Assembly (NCBI RefSeq): GCF_000169375.1
Contig: NZ_AAXY01000001.1
Location: 1-64,000, forward strand
From: Marinobacter sp. ELB17
GTDB taxonomy: Bacteria > Pseudomonadota > Gammaproteobacteria > Pseudomonadales > Oleiphilaceae
Direction of reading: 5' to 3'
Length of the DNA: 64,000 nt
Shown: positions 18,632-26,319 of the stretch, one piece after another
Layout of the letters: every line of letters starts with the position of its first letter
Numbering within the stretch: the first letter of the stretch is position 1
Made by a program: the position numbers and the translations under genes
Notes under the pieces: generated by a model
The model's database searches: none
What the model was told of the DNA's origin: nothing
The model's input: only the letters and a program-made list of their open reading frames with translations

Positions 18632-20245
18632 TTATGGGAACAGCGAATCCCGAAGAATATTTTTGCGTATCTTTCCGGTAGCGGTTTTCGGCAACTCACC
18701 AAACACCACCTTCCTGGGCGCCTTGAAATGCGGCATGTGCTCCCTACAAAAAGCTATAATGTCCTCGCATGTTATCTCTTCACTATCGTCAATCAGATGG
18801 ACAAAAGCACAAGGTACTTCGCCCCACTTTTCATCGGCCATTGCGACTACAGCAGCCTCGGAGACCTGTGGGTGGCGGTAAAGCACTTCCTCAACCTCAA
18901 GGCTAGAAATGTTCTCTCCGCCGGATATGATTACATCCTTGGCCCGGTCCCGAATCTCGACGTAGTGGTCAGGGTGCATGACCGCCAGGTCGCCCGTGTG
19001 AAACCATTCGTTACGAAAGGCATTGGCGGTCGCTTCCGGATTTTTCAGATAGCCCTTCATCACGGTGTTTCCCCGAATACAGATCTCACCCATGGTTTTG
19101 CCATCAGCAGGCACGGATTCACCACTAACAACATCGAGAACAGCAATCTCATCCAGCCCATGGGTGGAAACGCCCTGACGGGACATTTTCAATGCTCTTT
19201 GTTCCAGCGGAAGGGCCTGCCACTCGGGCTGGGGCACGCACAATGCGGATGGACCAAACGTCTCGGTCAAACCGTAGAGGTGAGTAATCTGAAAACCGAT
19301 CTCTTCCGCTTTTCGAATCACACTGCTCGGGGGTGCTGCACCACCCAAAGCGAACTGGGTCGAACGGGACAGCTTCAGCTTTTCTCGCCCGAGCTCTTGC
19401 AGCAACATGTTCATTACCACCGGCGCTCCGCACATATGAGTCACTCGGTAAGTCTCGATATGGCGATAAATGTTCATCGGGTCCACATCCCGGAGACAAA
19501 CGTGGGTTCCACCCACTGCCGTTATCGCCCAAGTGTAGGCCCAACCATTGCAATGGAACATCGGAAGAGTCCACAAGTAGACCGTCTCAGGCGTCATTTG
19601 AAACACCATGGAGTTGGTCATCGCGGCCAGAAAAGCACCACGATGGTGGTAAATCACGCCTTTCGGATTACCCGTTGTACCCGATGTATAGTTCAGAGCA
19701 ATAGCATCCCACTCGTCATTGGGGCGCTGCCAACTGGCCTCCGCATTCCCCTCTAACAGAAGGTTTTCATAATCCTGTTGTGCAAGTCCATCACTCACGC
19801 CCGCTTTACTCTCGATAGAAATCAGAAGTGGCGGCGCTTCCAGCTCCGAGACCGCTGCACGCACCACATCCTCCCAATCTGTGTCATAGAACAGCACACG
19901 CGCCTCGCCATGCCCTAAAATAAAGGAGAGCGTTGCGGCATCCAGGCGAATATTAATCGTATTAATGACGGCACCTGCCATCGGCACGGAGTAGTGAGAC
20001 TCAAGCATCTCGTGGCTATTCGGGCTTAGTATGGCGACCGTATCTCCGGGATTAACACCTCTGCGTCTCAGCGCATCACTCATCTGGCAGCAGCGTCGGT
20101 ATAGCTCACCATAGGAAAGCACCAGGTCGACATCGATTACGGCCTGTTTATCCGGATACACAGTTGCCGAGCGCTGTAGCAACGTAAGTGGTGTCAGTGC
20201 GGAAAAATTGGCGCGTGTTCTGTCGAACTTTTTGTACTTATTCAT
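18632..20245 (-). CDS. AMP-forming acyl-CoA ligase (LvaE-like / DmdB-like)
   Basis: A 537-residue ANL-superfamily ligase that activates a carboxylic acid with ATP and CoA. The AMP-binding motif is LNYTSGTTGNPKGVIYHHRG; the A5-type motif reads YGLTETFG, A7 is WFHTGDLAV and the hinge is RAKDVIISGGENIS; the catalytic lysine motif PKTATGKIRK is near the end. The top relatives by motif are medium-chain or 3-methylmercaptopropionate-type ligases. In the lva operon for levulinate catabolism the equivalent step is done by LvaE. It lies between the DUF6285-like gene and the ABC transporter, in the same direction. Confidence 0.88.
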   Translation of the reverse strand: MNKYKKFDRTRANFSALTPLTLLQRSATVYPDKQAVIDVDLVLSYGELYRRCCQMSDALRRRGVNPGDTVAILSPNSHEMLESHYSVPMAGAVINTINIRLDAATLSFILGHGEARVLFYDTDWEDVVRAAVSELEAPPLLISIESKAGVSDGLAQQDYENLLLEGNAEASWQRPNDEWDAIALNYTSGTTGNPKGVIYHHRGAFLAAMTNSMVFQMTPETVYLWTLPMFHCNGWAYTWAITAVGGTHVCLRDVDPMNIYRHIETYRVTHMCGAPVVMNMLLQELGREKLKLSRSTQFALGGAAPPSSVIRKAEEIGFQITHLYGLTETFGPSALCVPQPEWQALPLEQRALKMSRQGVSTHGLDEIAVLDVVSGESVPADGKTMGEICIRGNTVMKGYLKNPEATANAFRNEWFHTGDLAVMHPDHYVEIRDRAKDVIISGGENISSLEVEEVLYRHPQVSEAAVVAMADEKWGEVPCAFVHLIDDSEEITCEDIIAFCREHMPHFKAPRKVVFGELPKTATGKIRKNILRDSLFP

Positions 20246-20248
20246 GTT

Positions 20249-20614
20249 TCATCGCTTCAGGTAGCCCGGGCTGTTTATTCCCAAACGAGCCTCCGTTAAA
20301 GTTCGTAGAACGTCACGCAGGGCCGGTTCTCTACCATCTAGCCGACGCTTACGAATCGCCTCGGCGAGAGATGTTTCGCCTTCAACATTAGGATTCGGTT
20401 GAGATCGAGCCTCTAAAAATGTGCTAACAGCCTGGTCTGCCTCCTCCACCTTGGCCTGCTCGCTTTGCCCAAGCTCGCGTATTGCCATACTCATGACGTT
20501 AGCAATCATTAACGCTTCGTATTTTCGCGCGCCGGTGAGTTCTGGTGTCAGTGAGTTGAGCAGCACTTGGCGAGCTTCCATCAATAGGTCATGGTTGTCC
20601 GGTCGATTAATCAC
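20249..20614 (-). CDS. small DUF6285-like protein (LvaB position)
   Basis: A 121-residue, mostly helical, acidic and soluble protein. Its sequence (RPDNHDLLMEARQVL, KYEALMIANVMSMAIREL) matches the small conserved proteins found next to APH-type kinases of acyl-CoA dehydrogenase gene clusters. In Pseudomonas putida the small LvaB is needed for activity of the kinase LvaA. Here the gene overlaps the kinase gene by 4 bases, which fits a subunit or helper role. The assignment rests on context and general resemblance. Confidence 0.65.
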   Translation of the reverse strand: MINRPDNHDLLMEARQVLLNSLTPELTGARKYEALMIANVMSMAIRELGQSEQAKVEEADQAVSTFLEARSQPNPNVEGETSLAEAIRKRRLDGREPALRDVLRTLTEARLGINSPGYLKR

Positions 20615-21636
20615 TGGTTGTCCTCCAGTTCCTGAATCTGAGTCAACAAATCAAACTCCATCTTAGCGACCATTCGACCCGTCAGCGCCAACTCTAACGA
20701 GCGTTGTTCGCCGGAGATGTGCCGACGCGCCTGTTGAAGCGCGATGATGGCCCAGCGCATAAGCGCCATCACCTCCCAATAACTAACGGCTGCCGAATCA
20801 ATATCAGTGCCACCAGCTTCGCGGTAGCCGTCCAGAAAATCCCGCTTCTCACCGACTCCACCGGCTTCCCGCTCATTCGCACCAAACCGCCAACTTCGGC
20901 TGAAAAACCAACCAAGGTCCTCCGCTGGGTCACTCCAGGCGGCGAACTCCCAATCCAGGATAGCTGTCAGCTTTTCACCCGCCATCATGTAGTTTCCGGT
21001 TCGAAAATCGCAGTGACACAGCACCGTTGGACCCGGTTCGGGCGTGTTGTCTTCCAACCAGTTTAGCGCCCACTCCAGAACGGGGTGCGGTTCCGCAATT
21101 TCCTGAAGGTGTCGCCGGTAAGTCGCTACACGGCTCAGCGCTGCATCGCCTTGATCAGGCAATGTCAGAAAATCCAGTGAACGCATGGGTGGTCGCACTG
21201 TATGTAATTTGGCAAGCTCTGCACCTAGCCGACGCACAATAATACAGCGTTGCTCAGCCGTTAAATCTGACTTAACCAATTGGCGTGGTGATGCGCTCCC
21301 ACCCGCCAAGGTCATGACGTAAAAAAGCTGCCCGCTGACATCAAGATCCTCGCAAAGCCAAAGCGGTTTCGGGACCGTAACACCTGCTTTAAACGCTGCT
21401 TCGAGCACCCGAAATTCCTCGGGTCTGGACAAGCTTTCCGCAATGCCTGAAGGGGCATCTTGTCGCACCACAAATTCCTGAAGACCTGATTGCACCCCAC
21501 CTTCAATGTCCAGACTCAATCCAAAGTTGTCTTGAATGGCACCTCCGGAGAGCTTATTAAACGCAATCACTTTGGCGCTTCGAGCACCAGATTGGTGAAC
21601 AATAAACTGGTTAAAAACCTCCGCAAGCTCAGACAT
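20611..21636 (-). CDS. APH-fold phosphotransferase (LvaA-like / ACAD10-11 kinase-type)
   Basis: A 341-residue protein of the aminoglycoside-phosphotransferase/choline-kinase fold. It has LSGGAIQDNFGLSL (nucleotide loop), LCHCDFRTGNYM (catalytic HCDxxxxN) and AILDWEFAAWSDPAEDLGW (metal-binding DWE). Proteins of this type are the kinase half of ACAD10/ACAD11 and of LvaA, which phosphorylate the 4-hydroxyl of 4-hydroxyacyl-CoA. The start at 21636 is chosen because it begins the conserved N-terminus and lies 4 bases from the dehydrogenase stop; the longer frame runs back into that gene. Genuine aminoglycoside resistance is unlikely in this context. Confidence 0.8.
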   Translation of the reverse strand: MSELAEVFNQFIVHQSGARSAKVIAFNKLSGGAIQDNFGLSLDIEGGVQSGLQEFVVRQDAPSGIAESLSRPEEFRVLEAAFKAGVTVPKPLWLCEDLDVSGQLFYVMTLAGGSASPRQLVKSDLTAEQRCIIVRRLGAELAKLHTVRPPMRSLDFLTLPDQGDAALSRVATYRRHLQEIAEPHPVLEWALNWLEDNTPEPGPTVLCHCDFRTGNYMMAGEKLTAILDWEFAAWSDPAEDLGWFFSRSWRFGANEREAGGVGEKRDFLDGYREAGGTDIDSAAVSYWEVMALMRWAIIALQQARRHISGEQRSLELALTGRMVAKMEFDLLTQIQELEDNQ

Positions 21637-21640
21637 AGGT

Positions 21641-22840
21641 TTACACTCCCCAGCGCCAGAAATCAGCGCGCTCAGCCAACAATGTTTTTGAGAATACCAT
21701 CTTATGAATCTCGGATGCGCCATCAACCAGACGCGCCTGGCGCGCATAGCGATAAATCCATTCCAGCGGTGTGTCTTTGGAGTAGCCCCTCGCACCACAC
21801 AATTGAATGGCGGTATCGACAGCCTTGTGTAGGGTATCGGCGACCGCCACTTTGGCCATAGAGACTTCTTTTCTGGCAAAGTCACCTTGGTCCAGCTTCC
21901 ACGCAGCGTGCATGGTCAGTAGCCGACCGACTTGGATATCCATAGCAGCCTCGCCCAAAAGCCATTGCACACCCTCGCGCTGACCCAGTGTCTGACCGAA
22001 GGATTCACGCGTATTGACATATTCGGTGGCTATTTCGAGGGAACGCCGAGCCAAACCAAGCCAACGCATACAGTGCGTAAGCCGCGCAGTTCCAAGTCGA
22101 ATTTGGGTAACCTTAAGGCCATCGCCGACTTCCATCAGGCGGTTCTCATCTGGAATTTCCAAGCCATCGAACCGGATTTCGCAGTGCCCACCATGTTCTT
22201 CCGGTCCCATGATAGGAATGCGCCGAACAATCTCCCACCCGGGATCATCCTTATGGAACATGAAGGCGGTTAAACCCTTTCTGGTATCGTCTGAGGTTCG
22301 AGCAATCAGGATGAAATGAGAGGCTGCGGCAGCGCCGGTAATATAGTGTTTATGCCCGTGGATAACCCATTTTTCACCCACACGCTTCGCACTTGTCTGC
22401 ATCATGCCGGGGTCTGAGCCGCAGCCGGGAGGTGGCTCCGTCATCGCAAATGCCGATCGCACCGTTCCCTCCACAATGGGCTTTAGCCAACGCTCCTGTT
22501 GCGCTTCAGTAGCCACCTTCGCCAATACCATCATGTTGCCATCATCGGGTGCCGCAGAATTGAACACCACTGGGCCAAAAATCGAGCGGTTCATTTCTTC
22601 ATAACAAGCAGCCATGCCCGAGATATCAAGCCCTTTTCCACCAAGGTGCTCAGGAATCTGTAAACACCACAGGCCCTCCTGCTTTGCCTTGGTGCGCATG
22701 ATTTCCAGATGCTCAAGCGCAATGTTTTCATGTTCATCGTAGGCGTCTGGATTACTTTCCAGCGGCAACAGATTCTGTTCCACAAAGTCTCTTATCCGCA
22801 CTCGATAAGACTCGTTCTTAGCGTTGAGATTGAAATCCAC
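21641..22840 (-). CDS. acyl-CoA dehydrogenase (LvaC-like / ACAD10-11-type)
   Basis: A 399-residue flavoprotein. Its motifs are those of acyl-CoA dehydrogenases: AFAMTEPPPGCGSD (FAD contact), GHKHYITGA, and near the end QLCGARGYSKDTPLEWIYRYARQARLVDG. The last resembles ACAD10/11 proteins more than classical short-chain enzymes. A GTG start at 22840 with an AGAGG site is preferred, because the longer frame to 22882 would overlap the SDR gene. Beside the APH-type kinase, the expected role is removal of phosphate from phosphorylated 4-hydroxyacyl-CoA to give the enoyl-CoA; this is inference from the lva pathway. Confidence 0.85.
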   Translation of the reverse strand: MDFNLNAKNESYRVRIRDFVEQNLLPLESNPDAYDEHENIALEHLEIMRTKAKQEGLWCLQIPEHLGGKGLDISGMAACYEEMNRSIFGPVVFNSAAPDDGNMMVLAKVATEAQQERWLKPIVEGTVRSAFAMTEPPPGCGSDPGMMQTSAKRVGEKWVIHGHKHYITGAAAASHFILIARTSDDTRKGLTAFMFHKDDPGWEIVRRIPIMGPEEHGGHCEIRFDGLEIPDENRLMEVGDGLKVTQIRLGTARLTHCMRWLGLARRSLEIATEYVNTRESFGQTLGQREGVQWLLGEAAMDIQVGRLLTMHAAWKLDQGDFARKEVSMAKVAVADTLHKAVDTAIQLCGARGYSKDTPLEWIYRYARQARLVDGASEIHKMVFSKTLLAERADFWRWGV

Positions 22841-22853
22841 AGGAAGAACCTCT

Positions 22854-23654
22854 TTATAGTGAAGATTGCAGATGACCGCCATCCACCACGAGGGTGCTGC
22901 CGGTCATGTAGTTTGAGAGTTCCGATGCCAGAAGTAACAATGGGCCACACAGATCGCCTGGCTGCCCAAGGCGCCGCTGCGGAATGCGGTGAATCATTTT
23001 CTGGCCCGGTTCGGTGGCAAAGAAGTCTCTATTCAGGTCAGTTTCTATATAACCAGGTGCCAACGCGTTGACCCGAATACCATAGCGAGCCCACTCCAGA
23101 GCCAGAACGCGAGTCAACTGCTCAACCCCTGCTTTAGCGACAGCATAAGGTGCAACATTACCCGCCGCACGATGCCCGAGAATGGAGGAAATCATTATGA
23201 TGCTTCCGCGCCGGCCCTCGCCGGACAAGCGGCGGGCCGCCTCGGTAGCAACCAACCAACAGCCTTTAAGGTTCGTGTCGACAACGCTGTCCCAGTCATC
23301 ACCTGTGCAGTTCAGAGCTTTTTTGCTGATGGCCACACCAGCATTAGCCACGACCACATCAGGAATGCCAACTCTGGCAGCCATAACATCGAAGGCCTGT
23401 GTAACGCTGAGTTCATCACTAACGTCCATTGGAACAATATGAATTCGATCGGAATGATCGGGAAATTCTGATTTGAGGCGTTTAAGAGCTTCACAGCGCC
23501 GACCGCTAACGATGACGGTAGCGCCGGTATCAAGCAAACAGCGGGTGAAGCTTTGTCCCAACCCGCCTGCAGCGCCCGTGATAAGCGCGATCTTGCCATC
23601 AGTACGCAAAGGCCAGTGGGTGTTATCAGGATGTTTTTTATTAGAATTATTCAT
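22854..23654 (-). CDS. SDR-family oxidoreductase (LvaD-like)
   Basis: A 266-residue short-chain dehydrogenase: nucleotide motif TGAAGGLGQS, NAGV, catalytic serine in MISS, YAVAK (Tyr and Lys of the active site), and the C-terminal SNYMTGSTLVVDGGH. It is the first gene of the minus-strand cluster, 14 bases before the dehydrogenase gene. In the lva pathway a short-chain dehydrogenase (LvaD) reduces the 4-keto group or acts on the 3-hydroxyacid branch; the exact substrate here is unknown. Confidence 0.87.
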   Translation of the reverse strand: MNNSNKKHPDNTHWPLRTDGKIALITGAAGGLGQSFTRCLLDTGATVIVSGRRCEALKRLKSEFPDHSDRIHIVPMDVSDELSVTQAFDVMAARVGIPDVVVANAGVAISKKALNCTGDDWDSVVDTNLKGCWLVATEAARRLSGEGRRGSIIMISSILGHRAAGNVAPYAVAKAGVEQLTRVLALEWARYGIRVNALAPGYIETDLNRDFFATEPGQKMIHRIPQRRLGQPGDLCGPLLLLASELSNYMTGSTLVVDGGHLQSSL

Positions 23655-23678
23655 TTTTTAAACCCTCTGCTCAAAAAT

Positions 23679-23700
23679 ATAAACCGAGCGCTCGATTTAT
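23679..23700 (-). promoter_or_regulatory. 22-bp palindrome, candidate TetR operator
   Basis: The 22 bases have two 11-base arms, ATAAACCGAGC and GCTCGATTTAT, that are complementary except at one pair. They end about 25 bases upstream of the first gene of the acid-catabolic cluster. Size and symmetry suit a TetR-family dimer site, and the cluster's last gene encodes such a regulator. Confidence 0.6.
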
Positions 23701-23820
23701 TCAAGAAAGTAAGCGAAAAAATTTTTGGGCCAGAGTGGTTCAATGAGCGCTGGGATATTGCCTATCGTGAAGTCCCGAAACGGTTGAAAAACTTAGGGTC
23801 TGCCGTGTTTCGGGTGGCAA

Positions 23821-24612
23821 CTAGTGTTTGTCGAAGTTTTCCAGAAACCGATAACGCTCCGCGCGCGCCGTGCGCATTTCCACTTCGCGATTGTTTGCCA
23901 ACACTTCCTGCACGTAGCTGATGTGTTCGCCTGCGCTGCGCCGGGCGTCGTCTGGCCGTGCTTCCATAATGGCCTGAAACAGCTCGCTGTGCTGGGTCAC
24001 CAGGCGCTCGCGAGTTTCGCCGCGCAGTTCGTACATGCCGCCAATGTTTGTCACCACGTTGCGTTTGAGTAGGTCAAACAGGCCGCGCATGGTGTGCAGT
24101 AACACCATGTTGTGGCTGGCCTCGGCAATAGCCATGTGAAAGCGCGCGTCGGTAACGCCTTCTTTGGAACGAGCCTCTTGGGTGTGGGGGCTATCGCTGT
24201 AACAGGCCTGAAGTTCTTCAAAGGCTGCCTGCAAGTGTTGGCGGTCTATTTCGGTGGCGCGCAAGGCGGCGTAGTAGGCACAATCTGCTTCCAGGGTGCG
24301 GCGGAACTCCAGCAAATCCTGATGGGCCTCTGGGTGGCTTTCCAGCAGCGCCAGTAATGGGTCGCTAAAACTAGACCCCAGCTTGTCGCTGACGTAATTT
24401 CCACCGCCTTGACGGCTGATCAGCAGCCCTTTGGTCACCAGCTTCTGCACCGCTTCTCGCAGTGACGGCCGTGAAACCCCAAACTGCTCGGCCAGAGCCC
24501 GCTCTGCGGGCAGCCGTTCGCCGGGCTTCAGGGCGCCTTCCAGAATCATGCTTTCCAGCCGATCCATAATCGTGTCAGATAGCCGGCGTTGGCGAATCTG
24601 TGGCATTTCCAT
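23821..24612 (-). CDS. FadR-subfamily GntR regulator of lactate genes (LldR-like)
   Basis: A 263-residue regulator. The GntR winged helix is near the N-terminus (GERLPAERALAEQFGVSRPS), followed by an all-helical FCD ligand domain with the metal-type histidines (ARFHMAIAEASHN, HSELFQAI). It is divergent from the lactate locus. Palindromes of the TTGGT-N3-ACCAA type used by LldR/PdhR-like proteins lie at 24624 and 24763, the first just before its own start, so autoregulation is likely. The start at 24612 is preferred over the in-frame ATG at 24636, which lies inside the first palindrome. Confidence 0.82.
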   Translation of the reverse strand: MEMPQIRQRRLSDTIMDRLESMILEGALKPGERLPAERALAEQFGVSRPSLREAVQKLVTKGLLISRQGGGNYVSDKLGSSFSDPLLALLESHPEAHQDLLEFRRTLEADCAYYAALRATEIDRQHLQAAFEELQACYSDSPHTQEARSKEGVTDARFHMAIAEASHNMVLLHTMRGLFDLLKRNVVTNIGGMYELRGETRERLVTQHSELFQAIMEARPDDARRSAGEHISYVQEVLANNREVEMRTARAERYRFLENFDKH

Positions 24613-24623
24613 CTTTGACACCT

Positions 24624-24636
24624 TTGGTAAGACCAA
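24624..24636. promoter_or_regulatory. LldR/PdhR-type half-palindrome at the regulator start
   Basis: TTGGT-AAG-ACCAA sits immediately upstream of the chosen start of the FadR-type regulator gene, matching the form of the site at 24763. Confidence 0.55.
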
Positions 24637-24762
24637 TTCCTAAATCTAACAAGGTTTTGCTGTCTCCATCAATACCCCCGTATGACTACGTATACTAATG
24701 TCTATTAAATTTCGTTTGACACTGCACCTGATGTTTTTTTAACCTGTCGGCACTAAGTTGTA

Positions 24763-24779
24763 AATTGGTATTACCAATT
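24763..24779. promoter_or_regulatory. 17-bp perfect palindrome, candidate LldR operator
   Basis: AATTGGTA-T-TACCAATT is a perfect inverted repeat about 40 bases upstream of the lactate permease remnant. Its form is that of operators bound by LldR/PdhR-type GntR regulators, and the gene for such a regulator is adjacent. Confidence 0.7.
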
Positions 24780-24818
24780 GTAAGAGGCTTAGCCAATAAC
24801 AAGTACAGGAGCTCTTTG

Positions 24819-25015
24819 ATGTCGACGAGTTTATTTGCCTTTGTTCCCATTCTGCTGATCGGCCTGCGGCGGCCGGCTCGCCAGGCCATGGCGGCGAGGG
24901 TGCAACGTTGCGCCGCACGGTATGGCCAACGCTGTATTACGTGCTGATGACAGGCATAATTGCTTTAATTGCGGCCTATGTGTTGGACTTTACAGACCCG
25001 TTAATGGCTCTTTAA
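24819..25015 (+). pseudogene. L-lactate permease reduced to its two ends
   Basis: Starting at the ATG at 24819, after an AGGAGCT ribosome site, the first ~24 residues (MSTSLFAFVPILLIGLRRPA, then RQAM) look like the first helix of LctP-family lactate permeases. A different frame then reads GGEGATLRRTVWPTLYYVLM followed by a hydrophobic helix and a stop at 25015, like the last helix of the same family. About 500 residues in the middle are absent. The position between the lactate regulator and lldD is where lldP normally lies. The N- and C-terminal pieces are out of frame. Confidence 0.65.
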
Positions 25016-25070
25016 CCAGCTAATGGCTCTTTAGTTAGCTGAAGGCTCTTTAATCAGCTGAAGGCTCTAG
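25002..25070 (+). repeat. 19-bp imperfect tandem repeat
   Basis: Units beginning at 25002, 25021, 25040 and 25059 share the pattern T(A/G)A(T/A)GGCTCTTTA--CAGC. The first overlaps the end of the permease remnant, so the coding end appears to have been duplicated in place. Confidence 0.85.
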
Positions 25071-25137
25071 AACATTGCATTGAAGGCGCCCCGTGCTTGC
25101 GGGGCGCACATCCTGCAACCTGAACAGGACATGCCTG

Positions 25138-26292
25138 ATGATCATTTCTGCGTCTACCGACTACCGCGTTGCGGCCAAACGTCGGCTTCCACCTTTTCTG
25201 TTTCATTACATCGACGGCGGCTCATACAACGAGCACACGCTTAAACGCAACGTTGAAGACCTGTCAGACATTGCCCTGCGCCAGCGGGTACTGAATGACA
25301 TGACCCAGCTGGACCTGACCACCGAGCTGTTTGACGAAACCCTGTCAATGCCGGTAGCTCTGTCGCCGGTAGGTTTGACCGGCATGTTCGCTCGCCGCGG
25401 TGAAGTGCAGGCCGCCCGCGCTGCTGCCAATCTGGGCGTGCCGTTTACCATGTCGACCGTGTCGGTGTGCCCGATTGAAGAAGTGGCCCCCGCCATCAGC
25501 CGGCCTATGTGGTTTCAGCTGTATGTGTTGAAAGACCGCGGCTTTATGCGCAACGCGCTGGAGCGGGCCAAAGCCGCCGGTGTAACCACCCTGGTGTTCA
25601 CTGTAGACATGCCAGTGCCCGGCGCCCGCTACCGCGATGCCCACTCCGGTATGAGCGGGCCCTACGCGGCGCAACGTCGCATATTACAAGCGATGACGCA
25701 CCCGCACTGGGCGTTGAATGTGGGCTTGCTGGGCAAGCCCCATGACCTGGGCAACATCTCCGCTTACCGCGGCAGCGCCACCGGCTTGGGAGACTATATT
25801 GGCTGGCTGGGTGACAATTTTGACCCGTCCATCTGCTGGAAAGACCTGGAGTGGATTCGCGAATTCTGGGATGGCCCGATGGTCATCAAGGGCATATTAG
25901 ACCCCGACGACGCCCGTGATGCCCGCAGCTTTGGCGCCGATGGCATTATTGTATCGAACCACGGTGGTCGCCAGCTCGACGGTGTGCCTTCTACTTGCCG
26001 CGCATTGCCTGCCATTGCGGACGCAGTGAAAGGCGATATGAAAATTCTGGTGGATTCAGGCATTCGTACCGGTCTGGATGTGTTGCGCATGTTGGCCCTG
26101 GGCGCCGACTGCACAATGATCGGGCGCGCCTACATTTACGCACTGGCGGCGGATGGCGAAGCGGGCGTTACTAACCTGCTGAAACTGATTGAAAGCGAAA
26201 TGCGCGTAGCGATGGTGCTCACCGGTGCGCGAACCATCGCTGACATCAGCCCTGAATTGCTGGTCCGTGAATTGAAACAGGCGGCCCGGTAG
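25138..26292 (+). CDS. lldD: L-lactate dehydrogenase (FMN, membrane-associated)
   Basis: A 384-residue enzyme nearly colinear with E. coli LldD, which oxidises L-lactate to pyruvate and passes electrons to quinone. It begins [20 protein letters not shown] and contains the FMN-site [10 protein letters not shown], the [14 protein letters not shown] segment and [11 protein letters not shown] with the catalytic histidine and arginine. The ATG at 25138 matches the family N-terminus; the frame upstream to 25093 does not. It is followed 27 bases later by the D-lactate dehydrogenase gene and preceded by the permease remnant. Confidence 0.96.
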   Translation: MIISASTDYRVAAKRRLPPFLFHYIDGGSYNEHTLKRNVEDLSDIALRQRVLNDMTQLDLTTELFDETLSMPVALSPVGLTGMFARRGEVQAARAAANLGVPFTMSTVSVCPIEEVAPAISRPMWFQLYVLKDRGFMRNALERAKAAGVTTLVFTVDMPVPGARYRDAHSGMSGPYAAQRRILQAMTHPHWALNVGLLGKPHDLGNISAYRGSATGLGDYIGWLGDNFDPSICWKDLEWIREFWDGPMVIKGILDPDDARDARSFGADGIIVSNHGGRQLDGVPSTCRALPAIADAVKGDMKILVDSGIRTGLDVLRMLALGADCTMIGRAYIYALAADGEAGVTNLLKLIESEMRVAMVLTGARTIADISPELLVRELKQAAR

Positions 26293-26319
26293 GCCCTTAT
26301 TGGTAATAAGAGAGTTGTT

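Noticed and set aside
20611..21636. Aminoglycoside resistance gene
   Set aside because: The APH fold is present, but the operon context (acyl-CoA dehydrogenase, ligase, small helper) points to a 4-hydroxyacyl-CoA kinase.
23701..23820. Possible short protein tail (FGPEWFNERWDIAYREVPKR)
   Set aside because: It looks protein-like for about 35 residues but has no start and overlaps the promoter region of the acid-catabolic cluster; too weak to call.
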